This document shows positions 15,860-24,218 of a stretch of 64,000 bases of DNA, piece after piece. How positions within the stretch are numbered: position 1 is the stretch's first letter; every line of letters starts with the position of its first letter. Position numbers and translations under genes: made by a program. Source of the stretch: JAGRKR01 sp041397725 (GTDB lineage: Bacteria > Pseudomonadota > Alphaproteobacteria > Rhizobiales > Hyphomicrobiaceae); the NCBI GenBank assembly GCA_041397725.1, contig JAWKVZ010000004.1:310001-374000 (forward strand), in the 5' to 3' direction. The notes beneath the pieces were generated by a model, which saw only the letters and a program-made list of their open reading frames with translations, was not told where the DNA came from and ran no database searches.

Positions 15860-16588
15860 ATGGCGAAAGCCCCGACCACCCGTCCGGATGCGCGGCCGCT
15901 CTACGAGCAGGTCCGCCTTATCCTGATCGAGCGCATCCAATCGGGGCACTGGCCGCCCGCCGCCGCGCTGCCGAGCGAGTTCGAGCTGGCTGCCGAGCTC
16001 GGCGTCAGCCAGGGAACGGTGCGCAAGGCGCTCGACGGGCTGGCCGAAGCCGGCATCGTCGTTCGCCGGCAGGGCAGGGGCACGTTCGTCGTCGAACACA
16101 CGCCCCAGCACGTGCTCTTCCGCTTCTTCTCGATCTACGACGAGACCGGCGAGCAGGTGCTGCCGGATTCGCTGCCGGCCAGCGTCAGGACCGCGGCCGC
16201 GAGCGCGGCAGAGCGCGCGAAGCTCGGCCTCGACAAGGGCGCCGAGGTCATCCGCATTCGCCGCATCCGCACGCGCCGCGGCGCTCCCTTCATTCATGAG
16301 ACGATCGTCCTGCCGGCTGCGCTCTTTCCCGACCTCGGCAAGACGGACGTTCCCAACACGCTTTATGACCTCTTCCAGAAGGTCTACGGCGTCCTCGTCG
16401 CCCACACGGACGAGCGCATCACCGCCGTCGCCGCCTCGCCGGTCGACAGCAAGGCGCTCGATGTCGCGGCTGGAGCGCCACTGCTTCACATCGACCGCGT
16501 CACCTTCGACATAGAGCATCGCCCGGTGGAGTGGAGGCGCAGCACCTGCAATCTCCGCGACGCGCACTATCTCTCGCGGTTGAGGTAG
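15860..16588 (+). CDS. GntR/HutC-family transcriptional regulator
   Basis: 242 residues. The N-terminal winged helix (about 12-75) has LYEQVRLILIERIQSG, LPSEFELAAELGVSQGTVRKAL and the wing RRQGRGTFV. The C-terminal UTRA domain (about 95-235) has GAEVIRIRRIR and FIHETIVLPAALFPDL. HutC-type regulators usually repress and release DNA on binding a pathway metabolite. The divergent position facing suyAB suggests control by sulfolactate or a related sulfonate; this is inference. It may also control pxpA and the SDR downstream. Confidence 0.88.
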   Translation: MAKAPTTRPDARPLYEQVRLILIERIQSGHWPPAAALPSEFELAAELGVSQGTVRKALDGLAEAGIVVRRQGRGTFVVEHTPQHVLFRFFSIYDETGEQVLPDSLPASVRTAAASAAERAKLGLDKGAEVIRIRRIRTRRGAPFIHETIVLPAALFPDLGKTDVPNTLYDLFQKVYGVLVAHTDERITAVAASPVDSKALDVAAGAPLLHIDRVTFDIEHRPVEWRRSTCNLRDAHYLSRLR

Positions 16589-16663
16589 CGCCCCGCCTTG
16601 ACGGTCCACCCGTACGCCTGCAAGCTCGCCGCCGTCGGAAGCGAGCCAGTAGCGGAGAGCAGG

Positions 16664-17431
16664 ATGGCAGAGAGCCCCAAGCGGATCGATCTCAACGCCG
16701 ACATGGGAGAGTCCTTCAGCATCTATCGTCTCGGCAACGACGAAGGGCTCATTCCTCACGTCACCACCGTCAATCTCGCCTGCGGCTACCATGCCGCCGA
16801 TCCTGCCGTCATGCGCCGGTCCGTCCGGCTCGCACGCGACCACGGCGTCGCCATCGGCGCCCATATCTCCTACCCCGATCCCGTCGGCTTCGGCCGCCGG
16901 CGCATGGAGCTTTCCGAGGACGAGGTCGCCGACATCACCGTGCACCAGATCGGCGCGCTCTGGGCGTTCTGCCGCGCGGAGGGCGCCAAGCTCACGCACG
17001 TCAAGGCGCACGGCCAGCTCTTCCTCACCGGCGTCTGGCACGAGCCGACGGCGCGCGGCATCGCGCGCGGCATGGCGAGCGTCGATCCCGCGCTCAAGCT
17101 GCTGATGTACGGACCCGTCGTGGCCGAGGAATGCCGCAAGCTCGGCGTGCGCATGATCCACGAGGCCTATCTCGACCTCGACTACAATCCGGATTGCTCG
17201 CTGGTGCTCGAGCGCCGCAAGCAGGGCCGCAACGCCGAGGAGATCGCGAAGCTCGGCGTCGACGTGGTGCGCCGCCAGGGACGCGCGGCCAACGACGGCA
17301 CATGGCTCTCCTTCCCGGTCGAGTCAATCTGCGTACATGGCGACGGGCCGAATGCCCCGGAGATCGCCGCCGCGTTGCGCAAGGCGCTGACGGACGCTGG
17401 CATCGCCGTGACACCGCTGACCGCGCTTTGA
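16664..17431 (+). CDS. LamB/YcsF family protein, 5-oxoprolinase subunit A-like
   Basis: 255 residues. Family signatures are clear: IDLNADMGESF at the N-terminus, NLACGYHAADPAVMRR, GAHISYPDPVGFGRR, HVKAHGQL, and VESICVHGDGPNAPEIA near the C-terminus. In bacteria PxpA works with PxpB and PxpC to open 5-oxoproline using ATP, but pxpB and pxpC are absent here, and the expected YLDLDY... variant of the EAFADR block differs from typical PxpA. It may act on another lactam or acid. The ATG at 16664 has GGAGAG 4 bases upstream; a TTG at 16598 would add 22 residues. It follows gntR by 75 bases on the same strand. Confidence 0.8.
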   Translation: MAESPKRIDLNADMGESFSIYRLGNDEGLIPHVTTVNLACGYHAADPAVMRRSVRLARDHGVAIGAHISYPDPVGFGRRRMELSEDEVADITVHQIGALWAFCRAEGAKLTHVKAHGQLFLTGVWHEPTARGIARGMASVDPALKLLMYGPVVAEECRKLGVRMIHEAYLDLDYNPDCSLVLERRKQGRNAEEIAKLGVDVVRRQGRAANDGTWLSFPVESICVHGDGPNAPEIAAALRKALTDAGIAVTPLTAL

Positions 17432-17486
17432 CGAGCAGGCCAGTCACACCACACGAACACCGAAAAACGAACGAGGGAACGCTTCG

Positions 17487-18275
17487 ATGGATCTGGGTCT
17501 CAAGGGCAAGGTCGTGCTGGTCACGGCGGCAACGGGCGGGCTGGGGCTCGCCATTGCGAGGGAATTTGCCGCCGAAGGCGCGAGCGTCGTGCTGTGCGGC
17601 CGCACACAGGAGAAGATCGACTCCTGCGTCGATTCCATCCGCAAGTCGACCGGCGGCGCTGTCGAGGGCGCCCGTGCCGACCTCTCCAACGCTGGCGAGA
17701 TTGACGCCATGGTGGCCGGTGCCGAGGCCCGTCACGGGCACATCGACGTGCTCATCAACAATTCCGGCGGCCCACGCACGAAGCCCTTCACGGACCTTTC
17801 CGACCAGGATTGGCTCGACGCCTTCGACGTGAAGTTCCTGCCGCAGATCCGCTGTGCCCGCGCCGTCTTCCCCGGCATGGTGAAGCGCCGCTCGGGCCGC
17901 ATCATCACCATCATCGGCACGCACGGTCGCACGCCACACGCCTATGCCTTCACCGCCGGCATCGTCAACGCAGCGCTCCTGAACCTGACCAAGACGCTGG
18001 CGGAGGTCGGCGCACCGGACAACGTGCTGGTCAACGCCATAAACCCCGGCTGGATGGACACCGAGCGCATGGCCTACGTGCTCGGGCGGCTCATGCAGGA
18101 TGCCGGCCTCAGCGAGGAGGAGGCGCGCAAGCGCATCCTGGTGGATACCCAGCTCGGCCGGCCCGGCAAGCCCGAGGACGTGGCGGCGGCCGCGGCCTTT
18201 CTCGCCTCCTCCCGTGCGAGCTTCATTACAGGCGCTTTCCTGGATATCGACGGCGGCTTGACGCGCACGATCTGA
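17487..18275 (+). CDS. SDR-family oxidoreductase lacking the canonical YxxxK
   Basis: 262 residues with a Rossmann NAD(P)-binding start (VTAATGGLGLAIA, standing in for TGxxxGxG), NNSGGP (for NNAG) and the C-terminal PGWMDTERM and FITGAFLDIDGGL. The active-site region reads AYAFTAGIVNAALLNLTKTLA: aligning NAALLNLTK with the usual KAALxxLTK puts Asn in place of the catalytic Lys and Ala in place of Tyr. A GNAAL-type variant exists within the SDR superfamily, so it may act by another mechanism or be non-redox. AGGGA precedes the ATG. It lies 55 bases after pxpA, probably in the same unit. Confidence 0.82.
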   Translation: MDLGLKGKVVLVTAATGGLGLAIAREFAAEGASVVLCGRTQEKIDSCVDSIRKSTGGAVEGARADLSNAGEIDAMVAGAEARHGHIDVLINNSGGPRTKPFTDLSDQDWLDAFDVKFLPQIRCARAVFPGMVKRRSGRIITIIGTHGRTPHAYAFTAGIVNAALLNLTKTLAEVGAPDNVLVNAINPGWMDTERMAYVLGRLMQDAGLSEEEARKRILVDTQLGRPGKPEDVAAAAAFLASSRASFITGAFLDIDGGLTRTI

Positions 18276-18331
18276 GGAGCCTCGCTTTTGGCGCGCAGAG
18301 TCGGGCGCGGACGGCGCGGCCGGGCCCGAGA

Positions 18332-18341
18332 TACAATTGTA
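18332..18341. promoter_or_regulatory. Palindrome TACAATTGTA upstream of SGNH-hydrolase gene
   Basis: A perfect 10-bp AT-rich palindrome in an otherwise very GC-rich leader, 26 bases before the ATG at 18368. It is placed where an operator or -10 region could be. No paired -35 element is convincing. Confidence 0.3.
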
Positions 18342-18367
18342 CGCGCGGCAAAGGGAGAAGACGTTCC

Positions 18368-19189
18368 ATGCGCAAGGACAGGACCCATTCAGGCCTGATC
18401 GCGGCGGCTGTCGTCGGCGTCGCGATGCTCTGCGCGGCCGCTCCGGCCGCCCAAGCAGCCGAGTTGAAGCCGAAGGTCACCCGGCTCCAGGTGGCCGCGC
18501 CCAAGCAGATGCTGTTCATCGGCAACAGCTACCTCTACTACGGCGACGCCATGCACAATCACGTCCGGCGCATGGCCATTGCCGCCAAGCACCATGACGC
18601 CAAGGCGCTCGTCTACAAGCTGGCGACCATCAGCGGCTCCGCCCTCTTCGATCACGACATCACGAGCTACCTGAAGCCCGGCCAACTGCGCGTCAAAGGT
18701 CCGTTCGAGGTCGTGGTTCTGCAGGGCGGCAGCGGCGCCATCCTCTCGGAACAGCGTCGGGCGAAATTCCTGGCGACGGTCAAGACCTTCGCCGCAGAAA
18801 TCAAGAAAGCCGGCGGCGAGACCGCGCTCTACATGACCCACGCCTACGTCAAGCCGCACAAGCAATTCAAGCCCGGCATGATCGACGATCTCGTCAAGCT
18901 CTACGTCGAGACGGGCAACGCAGTCGGGGCGCTGGTCATTCCCGTCGGTCTCGCCTTCGAGGAAGCCTATCGCCGCAAGCCTGGCATCGTCCTGCACAAG
19001 GCCTTCGACGGCACGCACCCGGACCTCAACGGCACCTTCCTGGCGGCGTGCGTCGTCTACATGAGCCTGTACGGCCAGTCCCCGGTCGGCAACAGCTACG
19101 ACTACTACGGCAAGATCGACAAGGAGACGGTGCGCTTCCTGCAACAGGTCGCCCACGACACCGTGACCAGATTTTACGGGAAGTCGTAG
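18368..19189 (+). CDS. Exported SGNH/GDSL-like hydrolase
   Basis: 273 residues with a signal peptide (about residues 1-30, AAVVGVAMLCAAAPAAQA). The mature part starts with block I FIGNSYLYYGD, in which the Ser of GNSY is the likely nucleophile. A middle block VVLQGGSGA follows, and then DGTHPDLNGTFLAA near the C-terminus supplies the Asp/His pair. It resembles periplasmic esterases of the SGNH superfamily (DUF4886-like). Substrate unknown. GGGAGAAG lies upstream of the ATG. An in-frame open stretch runs back to 17810 inside the SDR gene and is a high-GC artefact. Confidence 0.75.
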   Translation: MRKDRTHSGLIAAAVVGVAMLCAAAPAAQAAELKPKVTRLQVAAPKQMLFIGNSYLYYGDAMHNHVRRMAIAAKHHDAKALVYKLATISGSALFDHDITSYLKPGQLRVKGPFEVVVLQGGSGAILSEQRRAKFLATVKTFAAEIKKAGGETALYMTHAYVKPHKQFKPGMIDDLVKLYVETGNAVGALVIPVGLAFEEAYRRKPGIVLHKAFDGTHPDLNGTFLAACVVYMSLYGQSPVGNSYDYYGKIDKETVRFLQQVAHDTVTRFYGKS

Positions 19190-19230
19190 CGTCCAGGCTG
19201 CCGGTGCGATGGCTCGCGCCGGCAGCCTCG

Positions 19231-19920
19231 CTACCCCCGGCTGCCGAAAATCGCGCTGCCGACACGGACGCAGGTGGCACCGAAGGCGATGGCCGTCTCA
19301 TAGTCGGCGCTCATGCCCATTGAGAGCTCCTTGAGGCCCGCCTCGGCGGCGAGCTTGGCCAGGAGCGCGAAGTGCATGGCCGGCTCCTCGTCGACGGGCG
19401 GAATGCACATGAAGCCGGTGATATCGAGCGAGAGCTCGCGGCACAGGGCGAGGAAGGCCGGAACGTCACCAGGAGCCACGCCCGCCTTTTGCGGCTCCTC
19501 GCCCGTGTTGACCTGCACGAACAGCTTCAACCGCCGCCCCTGCCTGGCCATCTCGGTTGCGACGGCACGCGCGATGCGCTCGCGGTCGATGCTCTCGATG
19601 GCGTCGAAGAGCGCCACCGCCTCCTTGGCCTTGTTGGACTGCAAAGGGCCGATCAGGTGCAGCTCCAGGTCGGGGAAGTCGGCGCGCAGCTCCGGCCATT
19701 TGGCCTGCGCCTCCTGCACGCGGTTCTCGCCGAAGAGGCGGTGGCCGGCCGTGAGAACCGGACGGATGTCCTCCGCCGCGAACGTCTTGGAGACTGCCAC
19801 GAGCCGTACCGAGGACGGGTCGCGGCCATGCTCGCGCGCGGCGGCGGTAATGTGGGCCAGCGTCTCGCGATAGCGCGCGACGATGCCGGCAGCGGACTGT
19901 TGAGCGTTTCCCTCGTTCAT
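19231..19920 (-). CDS. YggS/PLPBP family pyridoxal-phosphate homeostasis protein
   Basis: 229 residues, a single TIM-barrel PLP-binding protein. The PLP lysine is Lys45 in VAVSKTF; the family signatures FGENRVQEAQAKW, LHLIGPLQSNKAK and LSMGMSADYETAI (phosphate-binding) are present. These proteins buffer PLP and affect amino and keto acid balance without a known catalytic reaction. The stop of the SGNH gene lies 41 bases away on the opposite strand (convergent). The start at 19920 is close to the divergent DUF1932 gene (20006). Confidence 0.92.
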   Translation of the reverse strand: MNEGNAQQSAAGIVARYRETLAHITAAAREHGRDPSSVRLVAVSKTFAAEDIRPVLTAGHRLFGENRVQEAQAKWPELRADFPDLELHLIGPLQSNKAKEAVALFDAIESIDRERIARAVATEMARQGRRLKLFVQVNTGEEPQKAGVAPGDVPAFLALCRELSLDITGFMCIPPVDEEPAMHFALLAKLAAEAGLKELSMGMSADYETAIAFGATCVRVGSAIFGSRG

Positions 19921-20005
19921 GGCCTTGGTGTATCAGGTTCGCAGGCGTTGCCAAAGTGGCCCGATGGATGGGCGCAAGCGGCGCATCCGCGAAGGAGATC
20001 GAGTG

Positions 20006-20899
20006 ATGGCGGCAGTCGGGCGTCCCAAGGTGATCGGCATCCTCGGCATGGGGCACATGGGCTCGGGCGTCGCCGCCGACCTCAAGGGCAGCGGCTTCGA
20101 CGTCGTGACCACGCTCGAGGGGCGTTCGGCGCGCACCAAAGCGCGGGCGGAGGCGGCCGGCGCACGGTTGCTGCCGGGCCTTGCCGCCGTCCTCGCCGCT
20201 GCCGATACGTTCCTCTCCATCGTGCCGGCCGACCAGGCCGAGCCGCTGGCCGCCGAAGTCGCGGCCTCTCTCGACGGCAAGCCGCTGCACTTCGTCGACT
20301 GCAACTCCATTACGCCACGGCGCACCGAGCGCGTGCGTCAAATGGTCGAGGCGGCCGGCGCCGTCTTCTCCGACGGCGGCATCATCGGTCCCCCGCCCGG
20401 CCCCGGCAAGGTCCTGACGCGCTTCTACGTCTCCGGACCGGACTGCGCCGTTCTGGAGGCGCTTCAGAGCCCGCAGATGGCCATGCGCCGGCTCGGCGAC
20501 AGCAAGACCCAGGCGACGGAGATGAAAATCCTGTTCGCCGGCATCAATAAGGGCACGGTGGCGCTGCACAACAACGTGCTGGCGGCGGCGGAGAAGGTCG
20601 GCCTCCGGCAGGCCATCATGGCCGAGTTCGACGACATGCGGCCCGGCCTGATGCGCGGCGTCCGCGGACACGCCCCGGAACTGACGGACAAGGCCGGCCG
20701 CTGGGCCATCGAGATGCTGGACGTCGCCGACGCACTCGAGGGCCTCGGCGCCCACGGCGGCTACCATCGGGCGGCGGCCGAGGGCTATACCCGCCTCGAC
20801 GCGGCCCTGAAGGCCAAAGGCATGCCCGCCGGCAAATCCTCCGCGGACGACGCGCTCGCCCGCGTGCTCGAGGCCTGGCTCGAGGACCCTGGCCTTTGA
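20006..20899 (+). CDS. NAD(P)-dependent dehydrogenase with DUF1932 C-terminal domain
   Basis: 297 residues. The N-terminal Rossmann fold starts with IGILGMGHMGSGVAADL (GxGxMG, as in beta-hydroxyacid and 6-phosphogluconate dehydrogenases), followed by a VDCNSITP segment and GGIIGPPPGP. The C-terminal helical domain (about 190-270) corresponds to DUF1932. Members reduce or oxidise hydroxy acids; the substrate here is unknown, and the catalytic Lys is probably in MKILFAGINKG. The ATG at 20006 has AAGGAG at 11 bases; a GTG at 20003 is an alternative. It is monocistronic and faces away from yggS. Confidence 0.82.
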   Translation: MAAVGRPKVIGILGMGHMGSGVAADLKGSGFDVVTTLEGRSARTKARAEAAGARLLPGLAAVLAAADTFLSIVPADQAEPLAAEVAASLDGKPLHFVDCNSITPRRTERVRQMVEAAGAVFSDGGIIGPPPGPGKVLTRFYVSGPDCAVLEALQSPQMAMRRLGDSKTQATEMKILFAGINKGTVALHNNVLAAAEKVGLRQAIMAEFDDMRPGLMRGVRGHAPELTDKAGRWAIEMLDVADALEGLGAHGGYHRAAAEGYTRLDAALKAKGMPAGKSSADDALARVLEAWLEDPGL

Positions 20900-20994
20900 G
20901 CCGGCCCTGCATGCGGCTCGCACCTTGACCTCGCACCTGCTTTCGGGCCACCTACGGCCGCCGAAAGCAGCAGGATTGACGGGAGAGCACGTCG

Positions 20995-23613
20995 GTGGCT
21001 CACGAACGCTACAACGCGCCCGAGCGCGAGAAGCACTGGCAGGACGTCTGGACGCAGAAGGACATCTTCCGCGCCCGCGAGGACGGGTCGCGGCCAAAGC
21101 GCTACCAGCTCGAGATGTTCCCCTACCCCTCGGGCAACATCCACATGGGCCACGTGCGCAACTACACGCTCGGCGACGTCATGGCCCGCTACATGCGCGC
21201 CAAGGGCTTCAACGTGCTGCATCCCATGGGTTGGGACGCCTTCGGATTGCCCGCCGAGAACGCCGCGCTCGAGCGCAAGGTGCATCCCGCCAAGTGGACC
21301 TACGAGAACATCGCCACGATGCGCCGCCAGCTCAAGTCGATGGGCCTGTCCATCGACTGGTCGCGCGAATTCGCCACCTGCGACCCGAGCTACTACCGGC
21401 ACCAGCAGAAGCTGTTCATCGACATGTTCAAGGCGGGCCTCGTGTACCGCAAGGGCGCGAAGGTCAACTGGGACCCGGTCGAGCACACGGTGCTGGCCAA
21501 CGAGCAGGTGATCGAGGGCCGCGGCTGGCGCTCCGGCGCACTCGTGGAGCAGCGCGAGCTGGAGCAGTGGTTCTTCCGCATCACGGCGTTGTCCGAGGAG
21601 TTGCTGGCCGCACTCGAGACGTTCGACAAGTGGCCGGACTACGTCGTCACGCAGCAGATCAACTGGATCGGCCGCTCGGAAGGCCTGCTGGTGCGCTGGG
21701 CGCTCGATGCCGCCACCGCTCCCCAGGGACTGGGCGAGGTCGAGGTCTACACGACGCGGCCCGACACGCTGTTCGGCGCCTCCTTCGTGGCCGTCTCGCC
21801 GGACCACCCGCTGGCCAAGGCTGCGGCTGCCGGAGACGCTAGGCTGGCGGCATTCTGTGAGGAGTGCCGGCGCAGCGGCACATCCGCCGCCGAGCTCGAG
21901 ACGGCTGAGAAAAAGGGCTTCGACACCGGCATCCGCGCCGTGCATCCCTTGGACCCGGCGTGGACGGTACCGGTCTACGTTGCCAACTTCGTCCTCATGG
22001 ACTATGGCACCGGCGCCATCTTCGGCTGCCCGGCCCACGACCAGCGCGACCTGGATTTCGTGCGCAAGTACGGCCTGCCCGTGATCCCCGTCGTGCTGCC
22101 GCCGGACACCGACGCCGCCTCCTTCGCGATCGGCGCCACCGCCTACGACGGCGACGGCACCATGATCAACTCGCGCTTCCTCGACGGCCTGACGCCCAAG
22201 GCCGCATTCGACGAGGTGGCGCGGCGGCTCGAGGCGAGCACGCTCGCCGCTGCCCCGGTCGCGGCCCGCAAGACCAACTACAGACTGCGCGACTGGCTGA
22301 TCTCGCGCCAGCGCTACTGGGGCTGCCCGATCCCGTTCATTCACTGCGACTCCTGCGGAGCCGTGCCGGTCCCGGACGACGATCTGCCGGTGAAGCTGCC
22401 GGAAGACGTCACGTTCGACCAGCCGGGCAACCCGCTCGAGCGTCATCCGACCTGGAAGCACGTGAACTGTCCCTCCTGCGGCGCCAAGGCGCGGCGCGAG
22501 ACCGACACCATGGACACCTTCGCGGACAGCTCCTGGTACATCGTGCGCTACACCGCCCCCGAGGCCGCCACGCCTGTCGACAGCGCCGCCGCCGGCTACT
22601 GGCTGCCGGTCGACCAGTACATCGGCGGCAAGGAGCACGCGATCCTGCACCTGCTCTATGCCCGCTTCTTCACCCGCGCCATGAAGATCACGGGCCATCT
22701 GCGCATCGACGAGCCGTTCAGCTCGGTCTTCACGCAGGGCATCGTCATCCACGAGACCTACAAGGCCGCCGATGGGCGCATGCTCATGCCCATCGAGGTG
22801 CAGATCACGACCGGGCCGGACGGTGTCACGCGGGTCGCCACGGAAATCGCGACGGGCAATCCCGTCACCATCGGCCCCGTCGAGAAGATGTCGAAGTCCA
22901 AAAAGAATGTGGTCGACCCCGACGACATCATCACCCACTACGGCGCCGACACCATCCGCTGGTTCATCGTCTCCGACAGCCCGCCGGACCGCGATGTGCA
23001 ATGGACCGAGTCGGGTGTCGAGGCCGCCGGTCGCCTCGTGCAGCGCGTCTGGCGCCTCGTCAACGAGGCTATCGACAAGGGCGCGGAGAAGGGTGCCGCC
23101 ATGCCGGCGGGCTTCGGACCCGAGGCGGAGGCATTGCGCCGCACTGCGCACAAGACGCTCGCCAACGTCGGCCGCAATATCGAGCAGCTCCGCCATAACG
23201 TCGCCGTGGCGCAGATCTACGAGTTGGCCAACGCGCTGGCCGGCACCCTCGGCAAGTCGGACGAGGGCATGCCCTGGGCGCTCAGGGAGGCCACGGAAAT
23301 CATGGTTCAGTGCCTCGGCCCGATCATGCCGCACCTCGGCGAGGAATGCTGGGCGCGGCTCGGATACAACACGCTGCTCACAGAACACCCGTGGCCTACG
23401 CCCGACGCCGCCTTGCTCGTTGACGACACGATCACGATTGCCGTACAGGTGAATGGTAAACGGCGGGACGAGCTGAAAATTGCCCGAACCGCCAGCAGAC
23501 AAGAGATCGAGACCGCGGCACTGGGACTGGAAGCGGTTGTACGCGCCATCGAGGGGCGGGCAATCAAGAAGGTCATTGTGGTGCCGCAGAGGATCGTCAA
23601 TGTCGTGGTCTGA
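20995..23613 (+). CDS. leuS: Leucine--tRNA ligase
   Basis: 872 residues, the usual bacterial length. The HIGH-type motif is in PYPSGNIHMGHVRNY and the KMSKS motif in EKMSKSKKNVVDPDDII. The connective editing domain occupies about residues 225-420 (TTRPDTLFGASFVAVSPDHP), with zinc-type Cys pairs around CDSCGAVPVP and NCPSCGAKARRE. It charges tRNA-Leu. The GTG start at 20995 follows GGGAGAG. lptE starts inside its last 14 bases, giving the conserved leuS-lptE-holA order. Confidence 0.97.
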   Translation: MAHERYNAPEREKHWQDVWTQKDIFRAREDGSRPKRYQLEMFPYPSGNIHMGHVRNYTLGDVMARYMRAKGFNVLHPMGWDAFGLPAENAALERKVHPAKWTYENIATMRRQLKSMGLSIDWSREFATCDPSYYRHQQKLFIDMFKAGLVYRKGAKVNWDPVEHTVLANEQVIEGRGWRSGALVEQRELEQWFFRITALSEELLAALETFDKWPDYVVTQQINWIGRSEGLLVRWALDAATAPQGLGEVEVYTTRPDTLFGASFVAVSPDHPLAKAAAAGDARLAAFCEECRRSGTSAAELETAEKKGFDTGIRAVHPLDPAWTVPVYVANFVLMDYGTGAIFGCPAHDQRDLDFVRKYGLPVIPVVLPPDTDAASFAIGATAYDGDGTMINSRFLDGLTPKAAFDEVARRLEASTLAAAPVAARKTNYRLRDWLISRQRYWGCPIPFIHCDSCGAVPVPDDDLPVKLPEDVTFDQPGNPLERHPTWKHVNCPSCGAKARRETDTMDTFADSSWYIVRYTAPEAATPVDSAAAGYWLPVDQYIGGKEHAILHLLYARFFTRAMKITGHLRIDEPFSSVFTQGIVIHETYKAADGRMLMPIEVQITTGPDGVTRVATEIATGNPVTIGPVEKMSKSKKNVVDPDDIITHYGADTIRWFIVSDSPPDRDVQWTESGVEAAGRLVQRVWRLVNEAIDKGAEKGAAMPAGFGPEAEALRRTAHKTLANVGRNIEQLRHNVAVAQIYELANALAGTLGKSDEGMPWALREATEIMVQCLGPIMPHLGEECWARLGYNTLLTEHPWPTPDAALLVDDTITIAVQVNGKRRDELKIARTASRQEIETAALGLEAVVRAIEGRAIKKVIVVPQRIVNVVV

Positions 23614-24166
23614 GGCGCGATCCGCCCGTCACCTCGTCAGGGGATGGGCCAGAGCTGCCGGGGTGGCATTCGTGCTGGCCTTCGCTGCGGCTGCGCTCGC
23701 CGGCTGCGGCGCCGACGGTTTTCGCCCGATGTACGGCACGACGGCCTCCGGTGCCGGCCTCAAGCAGCGCATGAGCTCGATCGCCTATGCTCCCATCCCC
23801 GGGCGCGTCGGCCAGCGCGTGCGCAACGAGCTGATCTTTCTGTCGGGCGGCGGCGCGGGCGAGGCTGCCCAGCCTGAGTTCAGGGTCGAGATCATCCTGA
23901 AGGAATCGCTTTCCACCACGCTGGTGTCGATCTCCGGCGACTCCGCCGGGCAGGTCGTCAATCTCGATGCGGCGTTCCGCATCATCCGCCTGAAGGACCG
24001 CAAGGTCATATTCCAGGCGAGCGCCCATTCCAGGGCCTCCTTCGAGCGCTTCAAGCCGATTTTTGCCAACATCCGCGCTCTCGAGGATGCGCAGAACCGC
24101 GCGGCGCAGGGGCTCGCGACGGAAATCAATGGCCGGCTCGCAGCGTTCCTGTCCCGGTCCGCGTGA
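23600..24166 (+). CDS. lptE: LPS-assembly lipoprotein LptE
   Basis: 188 residues. A signal peptide ends in the lipobox LAGCGADG, so Cys becomes the lipidated N-terminus. The mature part begins FRPMYG, a hallmark of alphaproteobacterial LptE, and has a beta-rich core (SIAYAPIPGRVGQRVRNEL). It plugs LptD in the outer membrane during lipopolysaccharide insertion. The start overlaps leuS by 14 bases; holA follows after 52 bases. Assignment rests on both sequence and the conserved position between leuS and holA. Confidence 0.88.
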   Translation: MSWSEARSARHLVRGWARAAGVAFVLAFAAAALAGCGADGFRPMYGTTASGAGLKQRMSSIAYAPIPGRVGQRVRNELIFLSGGGAGEAAQPEFRVEIILKESLSTTLVSISGDSAGQVVNLDAAFRIIRLKDRKVIFQASAHSRASFERFKPIFANIRALEDAQNRAAQGLATEINGRLAAFLSRSA

Positions 24167-24218
24167 CCCCGCCGGTCGGCGCCGCGATCGCGCAGCCGCC
24201 GGCCGCGCGTGAGGCACC

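Noticed and set aside
16664..17431. A complete 5-oxoprolinase (PxpABC)
   Set aside because: pxpB and pxpC are absent nearby, so only a PxpA-like protein can be claimed.
17810..18367. Fusion of the SDR region to the SGNH hydrolase in one long frame
   Set aside because: The frame through the SDR gene is an off-frame shadow; a signal peptide begins at 18368.
20785..23502. A 905-codon open frame on the minus strand opposite leuS
   Set aside because: It mirrors leuS codon by codon in high-GC DNA, with no recognisable domain; leuS is certain.
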